Positions 46,016 to 58,051 of a DNA stretch of 64,000 nt are shown in pieces. The notes beneath the pieces are model-generated. The model searched no databases and had not been told where the DNA came from. It saw only the letters and a program-made list of their open reading frames with translations. This stretch comes from Termitomyces sp. T153 (Eukaryota > Basidiomycota > Agaricomycetes > Agaricales > Lyophyllaceae): NCBI GenBank assembly GCA_018296165.2, contig JACKQL020000063.1:124001-188000 (forward strand), written 5' to 3'. The translations under genes and the position numbers were made by a program. Within the stretch, counting starts at the first letter, position 1, and each line of letters begins with the position of its first letter.

Positions 46016-49000
46016 CTATTCTTCCATCTGCAAGAATGACACTTCCTTGCTGCTCATAATGTTAGCCCAGCACTTGGATACAACATTAGTCATATCATTT
46101 GAGCCACTAGTTCTAGCTTCAGGAGTGACAGGAGTAGTGATCTTAGTTGCTACAGCTGCCTCCAAAGGGCTAGGGACAATGAGATCTGTCATCTCTGGGT
46201 TGGCAGCAGTGGGAGCAGCAGACTCATCAATGTAGTCCAGTTCCATAGACTTGTCCATGGTTGTGGTCTGAGAAGGTGTGACTGGAACAGCAGATGTGCT
46301 GGAGGACATTGCTTCTGCCAACAATGAGAGCCTGGCCTCAGTTGGAGTTGCATTGGTGTGATTGGAGCTAGTTGATAGCTCCTCTGTGGCAGCCAACAAG
46401 AAGTTCACTACCTCTGCTGGTTGTTGGAAGAAGTGCATGAAAATGGCTGCCTCCCTATAGCACAGCCATTTAGCAGTGTGCAGCAGAGCTCTCATGAAGC
46501 TGTAGGAGCACTCAGAAGTGCTCCCAGTCATCAGTGGTGGGTTTGTACCACTCAGCATTCTCAGTTAAGGCAGGAGGTTTGCCTATGAGCCTAAGTTCAT
46601 CATGATGGCATTCATGGTCAATGCAAGTATACAGTTCAGCATGCAACACACTCCCAGACCAGTGGTGATCCAAGAAGCATATACCATAGGTATATCCATG
46701 GTTCACCCACATTGAGGGAATGTGGTTGACATCATTTCTGTCTTGCTGAGGTTGTTAACTTGGGTAGGCTGGATGTTCAGCCTATGCAAAAGAAAGGGTA
46801 AAGGTGTAGAGAGCAAAGGGGATGAATTCCCCTATCTCCTGGTGATAGTCATTAATAGCATCTTGGTAGAAATATGGCTGAGCCACTACTATAGCAAATA
46901 GCCACAAATAGGCTGTTTGTGCATATAGCATGGTTGGGGCAAGTGTCCAACTCAGTATATACTGTACTCAAAGACCAAACATTGGTCTACACATAAGGAC
47001 ACATCAATGGCCACTCCAGAGTACAGGTTCTGAGAATCTGGATGGCTATGGTGCAAAATGTATTGCAACCAGACATTGATGGTTGAAGTGTAAGTCAAGT
47101 GGGACTTGACTAAGTCCCACTCTCTGAGTATTATTATCAGTGCAGCCAAGCATGACAGACACACATGAGGGAAGTGGGACTGATTTCCAATGACAGTCTT
47201 CTCTGAGCAACAGAGTCTCAAGCTTTGCAGGGGTCAGCTCCATAATGCAGTGCATGGTGTGATCCCTTCTCTCTGGCACCATTTAGTAGGAGATCCAGTG
47301 GAACTCCTGTAGTAAGAGAGCAGCATGTATCTGCTCCCTCATGGTGATGTGAGGGCAGTTCTCACAAGTGAGCTAGTGCAGTAAGCATAACTGCTCCAGG
47401 TTTATAAACATTTCATGAGGGGCCCATTGGTACAACTGCTTGTATTGCAGGAATAGATGTGTGGATCCATAGACAAAACCTCTATATCCACTAACAAAAA
47501 CTGTAAGTCTGCTTCTGCTGCAGCAATTGATGGGACAGCAGATCCACCACTCTGTGTAATGGATTTACTGATAAAAACTGCATTTCCATCAGTAGACCTG
47601 GTGCCAGAAACATTTTCTATCATTTTCTGTTTATACATCAATATCAATTGGTTCATTGTGACCTGGATTAGTAATTTTGGCATGCCAAATAGCACTGTGA
47701 CAATGTTGACATACTCTGAGTGGATTGCAGGAAGTCTTGCTCCTTAATGTCATTTTTTCATTCATAGGCCTCAAGAACATTTACCCAGGTCATGCTACCA
47801 TGACAATTGTGCATTACATGATGGGGAACATAGAAATAGCCACTTGCATCAGACAAGTTCATAGGTTGGAAGTACTTGCCTTCCATATCTCTAGTCAGTG
47901 AAGTGGGTTGGACTGATGTGTTTAGCATAAACACCTATGACAAAAAAGTCTTGACCCAATGCAATTATAGCATTGCCATTGTGCAAGATGATTGTCAGGA
48001 CATGCATGACAATAAGTATTATCACCAATGGATTCACAACTGAGTAAACCATTGAGCAACTGTAGAACATAGTTAATGAGGTCATTAAGATAGTCTGCCT
48101 GTATTCATAGGATATGGACAATAATATGTTGCACAATTTTGACATGAAAATTCACCTTGCCATACTTCATGGGGACAGAATATATATCATCAACCATTTC
48201 AGTATCCCCAAAATAATCATGGTCATCATTGTTGACTGGGAATGGTACAGCAGAAATGACAACTGGAATTGGACCAATGAGCACTTGTTTTTTTACCAGT
48301 ACAGGTAATTTTCTAGAGTTCTGGATGACTCTTGTCTTTTCTTCAGCAGGCATGAGTGATCTCTCTGCCTGAGAACTGTTGGTTTCAATTGCTTATGCTG
48401 CTGGCACTTCATCATAGCATTCAAGTTCATGCTACAAATGAGGTGTCAAATAGTGTGCCTGCCAGCAGGAGATTTCCTGAAATATATGTAGCAGCAGGCA
48501 AGAGATGAGAAAGGCAAATTGTGATGAGCCCCATATAAGATGATTGGTTGATGTCAAGAGGTGCAAGTGATGTGTGACAAATCACGATCAATATAGGCAA
48601 TCTTACTATAAGATTAGGTATTCTGAAAGAAATCTTTCATGTGAAACTTTGCCTCAAGTGATATGCACTAGGCTAAGGTAGAAAAACAACCATCAGACTG
48701 TAGAAGATCACTTTCTGCCAGGATAGACAATAGAAACAGATATTCATCAATGTTGGTTTCAGGGATATCTGAAGTGTTTGTGCCCCTTAGTAGGTGAGGA
48801 AAAAATTAGCAAGACTTGTACAAGACAATTTAATTTCCTTGCAGATGTCATTTGTGAAAATTGAGGAGTCGATCCACCCAAACTTCCAGAGTTGTGGAGG
48901 TGTTGGGGTAGCCCAGGTTGACAAGAAGAGTGTGAGCATGTCTTGCAAACTCCATGGGGAAGAGGTAGAGGAAGTGGAGGACTTTGTCATGCTGTTGGGT

Positions 49001-50038
49001 GTAGGCCTTGACCCTTTGCTGTCTGGGGGAAGAGGGAATTTGAGTGGAGAATGGCAGGTGAGGGGGAGAATAATTATCTGGGTGCTCTGGAGGGGCTGGA
49101 GCTGCAGCAGGAATGGGGTGCACATAGTAGTGGGCAGGGGAAAGGTAGGTGGGGTTGGGGGGTGGTGTGGAGTATCCTCTAGGGTACATGCAGGGATTAT
49201 TGCCATTAGCAGGGAATGTGGGAGGGCAGCACCAGCCCGGAGGTATTCCCTGGCTGATGGAGGGGGCATAGAATGCCTAGTTGAGGTCAGGGGTCCAATG
49301 ACAGGGAATGTACTGATCTGCAGGGGGGCCTGGGTAGAATGGGGTGTAGGGATTTTCAGAAACCAGCTGACCATAGACATCAGTTAAGTAGCTGGCAGGG
49401 TTGTACATGGGGTTATACACAGACATCAAGAACAGAGTAAGGGGGAGTCTTGATATTATGTCAGGTTCCACTGACAATGGGGGCTCAGCTACACTGGCAA
49501 ATCCTTACTAGGTGGATGCAATGTCCTGCGCTTATAACCTAGTGCTTTGGAGTTGGCATGGAGTGGAGAGACTTGCAAGGGGAAGCTAGGGGGAGCAGTC
49601 TGAGCAAGTCTGGAGTGGTCCAGGGGAGTCTAAGACCAAGTATATTAATGTTGGGCTTGGGTGGGTGTCAGGAACAAGTTCATAGGTGCGTAAATAGATT
49701 GTGGGGCAAATGGAGGCTTTGCTAGTGATGGGGGCAGAGCTGGAGTTTGATGGGGGATCAATTAAAACTTGATGGGTTCTGGGGCTGAGTGAAGAGCAAG
49801 GTCCAGAGTTGTTGTAAGAATGTTCAGGGTTCATAGCACATGTGCAGAGTTTGTACTGATGTTGGAGACGGAAGGAACTTAGAGAAACAAAGGAAATATA
49901 GACAGTCAAGATGAGACAGAGATGAGGTGAGACAAGACAGAGAAAAGAGATAGATTCAAGACTAAAAATAGAAACAGAGATAGAACAAAACACAAGACAC
50001 AAGTAACCAGTTAATGCAATATCAAGACTAGAGTACAA
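46016..50038 (-). pseudogene. Unrecognised decayed coding block
   Basis: Minus-strand pieces in shifting frames look like remnants of one or two large genes read from 50,038 downward. A leader has hydrophobic runs, then a Pro/Ser-rich region (NPEHSYNNSGPCSSLSP, then STPPPNPTYLSPAHYYVHPI). A charged/aromatic block follows (QQHDKVLHFLYLFPMEFA), then LPVLVKKQVLIGPIPVVIS. Next come SKSITQSGGSAVPSIAAAEA and MVPERRDHTMHCIMELTPA with LETLLLREDCHWKSVPLPS. The end is VNHGYTYGICFLDHHWSG and a Thr/Ser/Ala-rich tail to 46,016. Stops interrupt each part. I do not recognise a transposase, integrase, polymerase or cellular family. A long decayed repeat-borne gene is the likeliest explanation. Confidence 0.45.
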
Positions 50039-52130
50039 GGAGCTACTCTACGACTTATATACTAACTACTGGATAGCTCTGGAGGGCAGTAGGTATGGCA
50101 GTGAGACTCGACAGGGCTGCGTGGAGTTGATGGGTGTCAGGTACAATCAAGGGGCAGGCTGCAGTGATATTCTGATGGGATCAGCTGGGGATGCAAGCTG
50201 CTTTGAGGTTGTTGGAGTGCTCCAGAGCAGGTTGGGGAAACTAGGGTAGGGGGTCAGAGGTGCACAATGTGGTCAGGAACAGTGGGGGAAGTCTCGGGAG
50301 TTCAGGGGGATTCAGGGGAAACATCAATAGCTGTGGAGAAGGTGTTAGGGTTGACCAGAGGGTCATCAGGATTTGCTGGAGAAGTGTCGGAGTTGACCAT
50401 CAGTTGGGGAATTTGATGGGGCATCGGGGGGGGGGACTCTGGGGGAGTGGCAGGTTGGGGATGATGTGTGGGGGTTCAGGGAGTGGGTCATGACAGTAAC
50501 TTCCCCTAGAACACCCTGCTATCCAAAATTTCCTCCACCTCATACATCTCCTCATCATTGACTAGAGTTCAAGCTCATCAAGAAGAGTCATGAGAAGGCA
50601 GAATGGCTAAACAAAAATAACTAGTCTGTTTCCAAGGTATGCTAGTTACTGGTGTGTTGAATATCACTCACCAGCTTTCTCAGAAATTAGATGATAACAT
50701 TGAGGATTGCCAAGGCTTATATCAGAATAAACTGGTGTCATCTTCTTTGATGATTTCTCACCATTCCCACTTTGGCTCTTGTTCTTACTATTGTTAGTCT
50801 CTGATTTCTATTAGAAGTCTGGAGTCTATTAACTTCATTGATAGATTGAATATTATCTTGATGAGTGAATGGCTGGAATCAGAAATCTGCATTCATTTTC
50901 AACCAAGCCTTCATTGGGACATATACCTCTCAGACCTCAAGCAACTTGAAGACTTTTGAAAGTACACAATAGAGGAGCAAACATTAGATGTCTTGAAATT
51001 GATCCTAATAAAATTTGACAATTGTGGCAAGTGCACAACATATTCTTTCTCTTCATTATTCACTCTGATTGTATTGTTATGTTCATTGCTAGAGCACAGC
51101 CAGTCTTACAGCTCAATATGCCAGTCATCCATTTGTGACATTTATTGCTGCTGTTCAACAATATGACAGTGATACTGTAACTGATAACTGATGGTGAGGA
51201 TGGGCCATCACATCTTGATGACATGTAAAATAAAGACTTTACAGTAATAGAAGATAGATAAATTTTCCTGTTCTTTTCAATCTGAATTTGAGGATTGAAC
51301 TGTACCATAAGCAATGCATAGGGAATTCAATCATATGAACACCTAGCTTTGTACTGAGCTTTGTAGTCTTTCATGCCTAAAAAATTACAGTATTATATAG
51401 TCAAAGCAGGAAGTTTGGTGGCAACTGATGGTACTGTGTATACTACATGAAATTATAATGTACTACAAATCAAGGGGGGAAGTCTACATGCCTATAGGTG
51501 CTACGTGAATTATGTGGAACTTTGTGTGCATCTGCATTTTGCCTGATGTACTTTCCTTCTTCTAAAAAAATGCTGAAGTAACGTTTTCCTATTCATCACT
51601 TCGAAACATTTTTGAACCACTGTGGACACAATAGTACCATACTTCTGAATGGTCTTATTTCCTTATTTGCAAGAATTGGTCAACAAATAGTATCTAGCAT
51701 CTAGTCCAATGTACCACCCATACCATTCTCGGAAATCGAGGTTTGACTTGGCCTCGAGCTCAAGAATGGTTATTGCGAGGGAAGGAAAGTGTACATATCT
51801 ACTATTTTCCATCCAAATGTCGACAAGATCAAAGGCACGTCTGACTATTTCGTCAAGGTTGATTGGGATCCGTGGTGGTAATGAGCGTCTAGCTTCTGAA
51901 CGAGAACATTGCCTTAGACACCGGCCTTGGCAAGTAGCTTGGAACCGTAGTTGAAGCCAATAGCATCGTGTCTGCATATGACGGGACAGATCCAATCCGA
52001 CTTGATCCGAAGGAACCGCCAGCCCAGGTTGCTATTGCGAGGTTGCTGTACGAGATCCTGACAGATATGACCCTAAACTCCCTGTCGCGAGCACTCCCTC
52101 TTTCCCCATCCCATCGCACCTCAGTCCTCG
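50039..52130. other. CpG-depleted to normal transition, no clear gene
   Basis: From 50,039 to about 51,500 the sequence is CpG-poor with G-rich tracts, including a run of about 9-10 G near 50,427. Normal CpG density resumes near 51,500. A minus-strand segment at about 51,880-51,680 reads RIPINLDEIVRRAFDLVD and later LAITILELEAKSNLDF. It is protein-like, but I cannot assign it or find its other exons. Confidence 0.5.
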
Positions 52131-53114
52131 ATGTTCCTCAGTAGACCCAAAGTCAGCCGTGTCCTCTCTGGCTTTGACCACGCCGGTCGTTGCTGGGCTC
52201 CCATCCCTTTGTGCGGCCAACAGGTCCCAATCACCCAGAAACCTTGTTCTCGACCAGCAGACGCTTGCGCTGCCGACAGGCAGGGGCTTGCCCTCACAAC
52301 ATGGAATATCCAGGCCTCTTGGTCAAAACCCGTCGCGTTAAGCCCCGTCACGCGCTTCGAGTTCATCCTCGACCATATCCTGAAAGGACCCAATGTCCCC
52401 GACATCATTTTCCTTTAAGAGGTCGTGTCTGACGTCCGGCAGTATCTCCTCGGTGATCCCAGAGTACAGTCTAGCTTCCTGACAACAGACGCCGACAGCG
52501 ACACGGCTTTCAATGATGTACCATTCGCCACCATGACGCTGCTCTCCAACAAGCGTTTCAATCTCCACTGCTCATTGAGAAGGATGGGGGCAAGGGCAAG
52601 GGAGAGGGGCATTCGAAGGTGGTGGTCGACAGTGTCTTTCGTACGGAGCTGCCCAGCAGGTACGGGAGGGACGCCCTGTGTGTGAATATACGCCACCCAG
52701 CCGAGCCTGGCTCAATCCTACGTCTCCTCAACGTCCATCTGGACTCCCTCCACTCACAGTTCAGGCGTACGCTCCAGATTCACGTACTGGCTGACCTGCT
52801 ACGCGAGCCGGGATGCAAGGGTGGTATCGTTGCAAGCGACTTCAATGCCATCAAAGTGACGACTACACCCTCGTCGACAGATACAAGCTGATCGATGCTT
52901 GGATCCGCTGCACGGGAGCAAGAGCGGGCCTGATGGAGGAGCTACATGGGGTGTAGGTGCCAAACTCGAGGACGGACTCGAGCCAGGCAGATTGGATAAG
53001 GTCGTCATGTTGGGTTTGCAGCCTAACGAGATCAAAATCCTTCAGCCTGGCCTGATCGGCGGCAACACGCGCTGGAATGACCACTGCGGGTTGCACTGCA
53101 CTTTCACCCTCTAA
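52131..53114 (+). pseudogene. Endonuclease/exonuclease/phosphatase (TDP2-like) pseudogene
   Basis: The frame-shifted reading follows the EEP fold in order. LALTTWNIQA contains the first catalytic Asn. PDIIFL is followed by a stop (TAA) where the family has Gln before the metal-binding Glu (EVVSDVRQYLL). LLNVHLDSL, GCKGGIVASDFNAI (Asp/Asn) and GGATWGVGAKL follow, then LEPGRLDKVVML and NDHCGLHCTFTL with the final Asp-His pair. In the living family these are Mg-dependent phosphodiesterases; some fungal members resemble tyrosyl-DNA phosphodiesterase 2. At least three frame changes (near 52,430, 52,570 and 52,690) plus the stop disable it. CpGs are intact, so decay here is not from the process seen at 43-51 kb. 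Confidence 0.85.
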
Positions 53115-53691
53115 TACGATGGGCAAAATTTTCTTCTCGCCTTCGACGCCGATATAACCATCTGCCTTTCCCCAGACGTAGACAAGTAGGTCGAAGGCGG
53201 TTGGAACACACGTTGCTTTGCTTGCGTTTCTTTTTCTCCAACGTCGAACGGCGGTTACCCACTCCAATCTACGATCTGTCTCGAGACTCTACGAGTTTGT
53301 ACGATAATCCGCGTAAGCCATCAAGATGCGTAGTCGTTGCCTCTTTGCAACCCTAGTTCTTGTAATGTGGTCGTATCTCTCACGTCTTGGTGCTCATCCG
53401 CTCTCTCAAGTACAAAAGTCTCTCAGGTACGAGCTTAGTCGAGTACGAAGATCTCTCAATTACTGAACTTCAATGTTAGTCGTTGACAAAGGAATAGACG
53501 TCGCTCGGATCACTCAGATTTCAAACTAAAGACTCAAGGCGCACGGTTTACGGACAGAGTGGTGATGATATTTCATAAAACGGCCCCAACAGGCGGGCGA
53601 GATTCGATCAGGTTACAAGCAAGAGAAAAAAAACCTTGGAATTCGCGACGTCGCATCGGCGTGATGGATCATGTGACGTAGTAGAGAACCT
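53115..53691. other. Intergenic, normal composition
   Basis: About 580 bp of CpG-normal sequence after the EEP pseudogene. A small GTCTCTCA-type repeat occurs in 53,370-53,460. No gene seen. Confidence 0.45.
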
Positions 53692-54065
53692 TCAACCTTC
53701 ATAACAGCAAGTCAGGTGGCGTGAAGAGGAGGGACGAAGAGGGCAGACGAACTGGGAACAACGAATCATGGATGCACAAAGTTGAACGCCTGATTTATCA
53801 GTGAAGGCAGGAAGGGAGAAGGGAAATTGGACCAAGTGACGAATCGACGACTCGAATGTCTGAAGGTCGAGAAAGGCGTCATCAGTGATAAAAGTAAAAT
53901 GTGAGAAGACCTTGAACTCGGCCTCGGTCATGTAGGTCTTGCCGCGCTCCAGCAGCAGAGTCAGTCTGTTACGTCATCTCGCCGTCCTCCTTCGGAGCAT
54001 GACGTCGTCGAAATCTTTGACGGCAGGCGGAGATGGCTCATAACCCTCACTCCCGGTCTGGCACA
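53692..54065 (-). pseudogene. Relic fragment of an unrecognised gene (downstream part)
   Basis: Minus strand reads PAVKDFDDVMLRRRTAR, a stop, then LLLERGKTYMTEAEFKVF and FITDDAFLDLQTFESSI. The first part shares VKDFD and about 18 bp of DNA (GTCGAAATCTTTGACGGC) with the fragment at 55.4 kb. The two fragments look like overlapping parts of one gene family. Function unknown. Confidence 0.5.
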
Positions 54066-54423
54066 ACACTTAGAGACTATCCTCGTCGAACGAGCAGAGT
54101 CAGAGAGGTCATCTAATTGAGTTGTGGTTCAGGAAGCCCTTTTTCATTCGTGATACCCTTATGTTCTGGTGTGTGGGTCCTTAGTTCTTTGGCATGTATT
54201 GATTTGACTTCCTGCCCAGGATCCACAAGTACCTTATATTCAATACACTTTTGCAATTCTGCCACTTCTGCGACTCGGGGTCGATTTCTGAGGCCTGGTC
54301 TGATTTTGAAGCCACCTTCAAGTTTTATTCGTCATCGCCCTCCTCGGCCCGGGCCGGCATTCTCCGATAACCTTCGACTCTCTTCTCGTGTCTTCTACAA
54401 AGCTCAGTGATACAGCAAACTTA

Positions 54424-54433
54424 AGAACTTTCT
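54424..54433 (+). promoter_or_regulatory. Candidate heat-shock element
   Basis: AGAACTTTCT fits the nGAAnnTTCn two-unit HSF1 site perfectly. It lies 45 bp upstream of a TATA element and 123 bp before the Hsp20 start codon. Confidence 0.5.
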
Positions 54434-54468
54434 AGTGCATACTGGTGGGATGAATGACGTAGGAGGTG

Positions 54469-54476
54469 TATATAAT
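54469..54476 (+). promoter_or_regulatory. TATA box of the Hsp20 gene
   Basis: TATATAAT, 71-78 bp before the start codon at 54547, in the place expected for a strongly inducible fungal promoter. Confidence 0.65.
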
Positions 54477-54546
54477 GCCACTCAAGCCGTTCAACTGTCC
54501 CTCCAGAATTTTAAAATCGAGCGTCTTCCAAGTCATCATCAGTACA

Positions 54547-55110
54547 ATGTCCTCCTTTGTCTACTACGAACCCCTCTATCACTTCGAAAAACTTCTTGAC
54601 GATGCTTTCAGCACTCGTATGGCTGAAAATGACAAGCAACTTCAGCGCCGTGGCCAAGATGCAGGTGTAACCGGTTTTCTTAAGCCAAGGTAACACGACA
54701 CTACTATTGTTGATTCTCGACGCTAATGAAACTACAACAGGATGGACTTGCACGAGAATACCGAGAACAACATGGTCACAGCAACTTTTGAGCTTCCTGG
54801 CCTGAAGAAAGAGGATGTCTCGATCGATATTCATAATAGCCGCTTGACTATCAGCGGCGAAAGCAAGATATCGACTGAGCATAATGAGCGTGGATACGCT
54901 ATTCGTGAACGCAGGTTCGGGAGGTTTGCACGCACGCTCCAACTTCCCCAGGGTGTCAAGGTTTGTCCAAGCCCTCCCACACCTACACAGTTTCTAATGG
55001 ACGTTCTATAGGAGGATGATATCAAGGCAAAGCTTGACGATGGGGTGCTTTCTATCAGCTTCCCGAAGACCAGTGCCCAGGAGGCCCCCAAGAAGATTAC
55101 CATTTCCTAA
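54547..55110 (+). CDS. Small heat-shock protein (Hsp20 family)
   Basis: A holdase chaperone of the cytosol or nucleus. Exons 54547-54689, 54741-54960 and 55012-55110 give 153 residues with all phases matching. The N-terminus begins MSSFVYYEPLYHFEKLLDDA. The alpha-crystallin domain runs from about residue 58 (NMVTATFELPGLKKEDVSI), through RLTISGESK and RRFGRFARTLQLPQGVK, to KAKLDDGVLSISFPK. The tail ends KKITIS, keeping an I-x-I-like motif for oligomer assembly. Unlike the gene at 17.9-18.8 kb, the crystallin domain has the normal compact size. TATA box and a candidate heat-shock element lie upstream, consistent with stress induction. It stands intact among pseudogenes. Confidence 0.95.
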
Positions 55111-55364
55111 ATCAATATGACATTTTACGTATCATCGTTTTTTTTTGGACGATTGAAGTATGGATATTACTTACCCCTTTTTGTGTGCATACCACCTTCT
55201 TTTATGAACGATTGAACTTCGGATATTACTTATCCCTTTTCGTGTACATACATACCAGTAGTTTCCTCTTGCCTTGTAGCACCGATGTATTATTATGGTT
55301 GACTGAGATTGAAATTGAGACGATATAATAATTCCAGAACCTCTTATCATATTTTATTACGCTT

Positions 55365-55625
55365 CACATCGTTTGCATTTAGAGTAGGCGTGCTGCGCCA
55401 CACATGTGTGGGTTTGATATGATTGACGGCGTCGAAATCTTTGACGGCCTTCGACGGGAGACGATCCGAGACGGAGATGAGCTTCATGGCGATAGCTTCG
55501 GCGTCAGTGGGCAACGGCACAACCCATCGCCGAGAGTCATGCCCTTAGGCATGTACAAACTCTAAACGGCATCGCGCCAGGGACTGAAAAGGGGCTTGAG
55601 CGCGGCGTGACTGAGGGCGACCTTG
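55365..55625 (-). pseudogene. Relic fragment of an unrecognised gene (upstream part)
   Basis: Minus strand reads RRWVVPLPTDAEAIAMKLIS and SVSDRLPSKAVKDFDAV, then NHIKPTHVWRSTPTLNA and a stop. A separate frame upstream reads SIKVALSHAALKPLFSPW. The AVKDFDxV overlap links it to 53692-54065, with the reading order reversed relative to chromosome position. Frame breaks make it a pseudogene. Confidence 0.45.
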
Positions 55626-57178
55626 ATAGACATACTGTAGTCTATAGAGCAAGCAGCGCATTGGATTGTATGTAGTACATATATTATATTTATACATACA
55701 ATTTCAGGAAGTCTGGTAAATGGTTATCCTATAAGGTTTCCATGTCAAATATTACCCATGATAATATGAAGCCGCCGGATCGACGCCTAGATTAATTCCT
55801 CGACCTCAAGATTGACTAAACAATTGTGTCAAGATCAATGGTGCCTGTGCAATGGGAATACCCATCGGCCTAACGCATCAGAGGAGCATGGATCAAAGTT
55901 GCCCGCCGTGACATTTGAGCCTAGCCTTGAATCAACCTTTGCACACAATCAGGCTCTAGGTTATTACTAGGCACAGCAATCCAAGGGACCCAAGGTACAT
56001 TTCAGTCCTGATCCCATAGTCTACCCATTCTTGATGAAGCTTCGTTCGCAACGGCAAGCGCCGGGGGCAGCAAGCAGAAATGCAAAATGGCACGAGTCAG
56101 GGCTCTCATATAGCACCGAATCCATTGTCATCTTGCATCAGAAATTGCATCAGAAATCGTTCTCGAAACAGCGGTTCCAGGAGCGGTCCGCTGAATGTGT
56201 AGGCAAGATAAAAGTGAGCCTGAGTCATTGGAATTCCGGGCCGAAGCTTACAACCTCCGTGGTCCTACGTTCGTCTCTGAGAGGCAACAGACACGGTAGA
56301 CATGGTAGGATCCTCGGAGAAACTTCTCCAAGCTCGCAAAAGTCGGGATCCCATTCTTCCCAGACGGGAGTACCACGGCTTCGGTGAGTGCCAGTGGCAA
56401 AATCAGCAAGTGATCATGGACAAGTTCTTGTATATTTTGGCACGAGGGACTAGATTTGATCAGAATCATTCGCTGAAGGCATTGAATTGTGGACAGGTTC
56501 CCGCTGGGTCGCACTCGCCTGCAAGAGTGATCGCACAAGAGCGCTATCCGGATAGGAAGCACTTTTTATCCGCGTGAACGAACATCTAAGGTAGAGAGAC
56601 CAGGTCTCAGGATCTTCGACATTCAATCTAGAACCAAAATCGCTCCTCTTTTCCTCCATCTCGGACATGCGGAGCTGTAGCGTCAAGAAGATGAGATCGT
56701 TGAGATTGTGCGATATTCGAGCTTGCTGAAAGTATTGGCACCGAGACATCCGTTGTCCTCGCAATGGGTGATGGCTGGTAGAGTGGCGTCAGCAAAGGTT
56801 ACATGGTTCCACTCTCCAGGTACCAAGGTACAAGACACTGCAAACCTTCTAATATGGCGAGCAGTGGTTAGGTATGGCATATGCAGCATTCCCCAACGAG
56901 TCCGAGTCGCATCATCTCGTTCAAAAAATCACGAAAATCACTAGTTTGAATCAAGGACGAGAACATACAAAGGAGAAAATGCCATAACGTCGCAAAAAAC
57001 CTACTGTATAGACGAGATGCATAGAACTTGTCCCCATATGTACCACATCCACATGATCAAGGGCCCAGCTTCCAAAAAGTTTGGATCGTATCTGTAAGGA
57101 TCTGTGAGTACCCCCAAAGTCAGACGTTCTAATTCCTCAACGTCCGACCCTCAAAGCTTGTAAGATGGAATCGGACTT
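55626..57178. other. No confident gene; weak minus-strand coding signal
   Basis: From about 56,890 to 56,030 the minus strand has overlapping open frames with protein-like words (HCEDNGCLGANTFSKLEYRT, EDPETWSLYLRCSFTRIKS, GTPVWEEWDPDFCELGEV). They lie in different frames and I recognise no family. This may be another pseudogene. The remainder is ordinary intergenic sequence. Confidence 0.4.
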
Positions 57179-57344
57179 ACATCGCGTTCCACAACATATA
57201 GCCGGCGTGCAAGCATGCATCCATACCATAAGGGCCAAATGGCGACGTCGAGCACTAGCAGAAAGTACACCCGAACCTCGCAGCGAATTTCAAACCGTCA
57301 AACATGAATGTCCTCCCTTCAACCCAAAATGACAAGGACGACGT
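57179..57344 (+). repeat. Third, partial copy of the duplicated unit (tail only)
   Basis: Starts ACATCGCGTTCCACAA, as in copy B at about 60,383, and continues through GCAAGCATGCATCC (as in copy A) and GGCGACGTCGAGCAC to about 57,340. It is directly followed by the head of copy B, so tail and head are joined as in a tandem array. Confidence 0.75.
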
Positions 57345-58051
57345 GGGTGATGAACATCATTAAGAGAGTTCCATAGAGAAGTCTTCCGGTCAGCATGTTT
57401 TGGCCAGTCTACTGGGTCTTTCTCTGGATCTGCCATGCCAACTTGAAAAACAGATGTCTTTCAAAAAAGTCTTGTGGTGCCGCAGTGGTGGAGTCAACAG
57501 GTAGCCTTGCCGTGCGCTTGAGAAACGGCCATCACCCGTGGAGCTCTGTCATGATCAGATGACCCCATATGCTCCATGATATATAGGGAGTTCCCACACT
57601 GCTTGAGTCATTTTGATCAAGAGACTGTGGTCGGAATCTTTCACAGAAAGTTTCTTGAAGTCTATTTCTATGCGGCTGATCATGAGTTTTACTTTCACGA
57701 TTTTGATCAAAGTGTCTCGAGCTCTTTCTCGAAAGCCAGCCATGTCAGTCGTGTCGACACGGTACTTGTTCTATTAATATTCTACTGGGCTATGCAGAAG
57801 CATGATCGTATACTTACTCCCGCTTGGAGTATACTCGTCGTGTACGCCAAGTGGAATGACTTGCCTAGGGGTACTTCAAGGTACTCCGACTTCCAAGGGA
57901 ATACATATGTATGCAAGGTACTCCGACCTCCACGGATTATGTATGTATGAATAATATGATCTCTCGCTGTATCGATGGTGCCGTGGTACCCATCAGTCCA
58001 TTGGCAGTATAAGTTGTCGACAAGTCAGAAAGATTACGTATATCATACAAG

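Larger units (their letters stand above)
43300..51500. other. CpG-depleted block (about 8 kb)
   Basis: By eye there is almost no CG dinucleotide from about 43,300 to 48,580, only scattered ones from 48,580 to 50,450, and none from about 50,470 to 51,500. Flanking sequence has several per 100 bases. Where copy B gives a reference, the missing CpGs appear as TG or CA, the footprint of 5-methylcytosine deamination. The block covers the distal half of copy A and about 6.7 kb of sequence that copy B lacks. It includes a G-run at about 50,427 and an unrecognised decayed coding region. Confidence 0.8.

Noticed and set aside
48794..49387. 197-codon plus-strand frame
   Set aside because: It is opposite a Pro-rich minus-strand frame, and CpG/T-rich decay removes stops on both strands. 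Low-complexity Gly/Val composition and no conserved motif.
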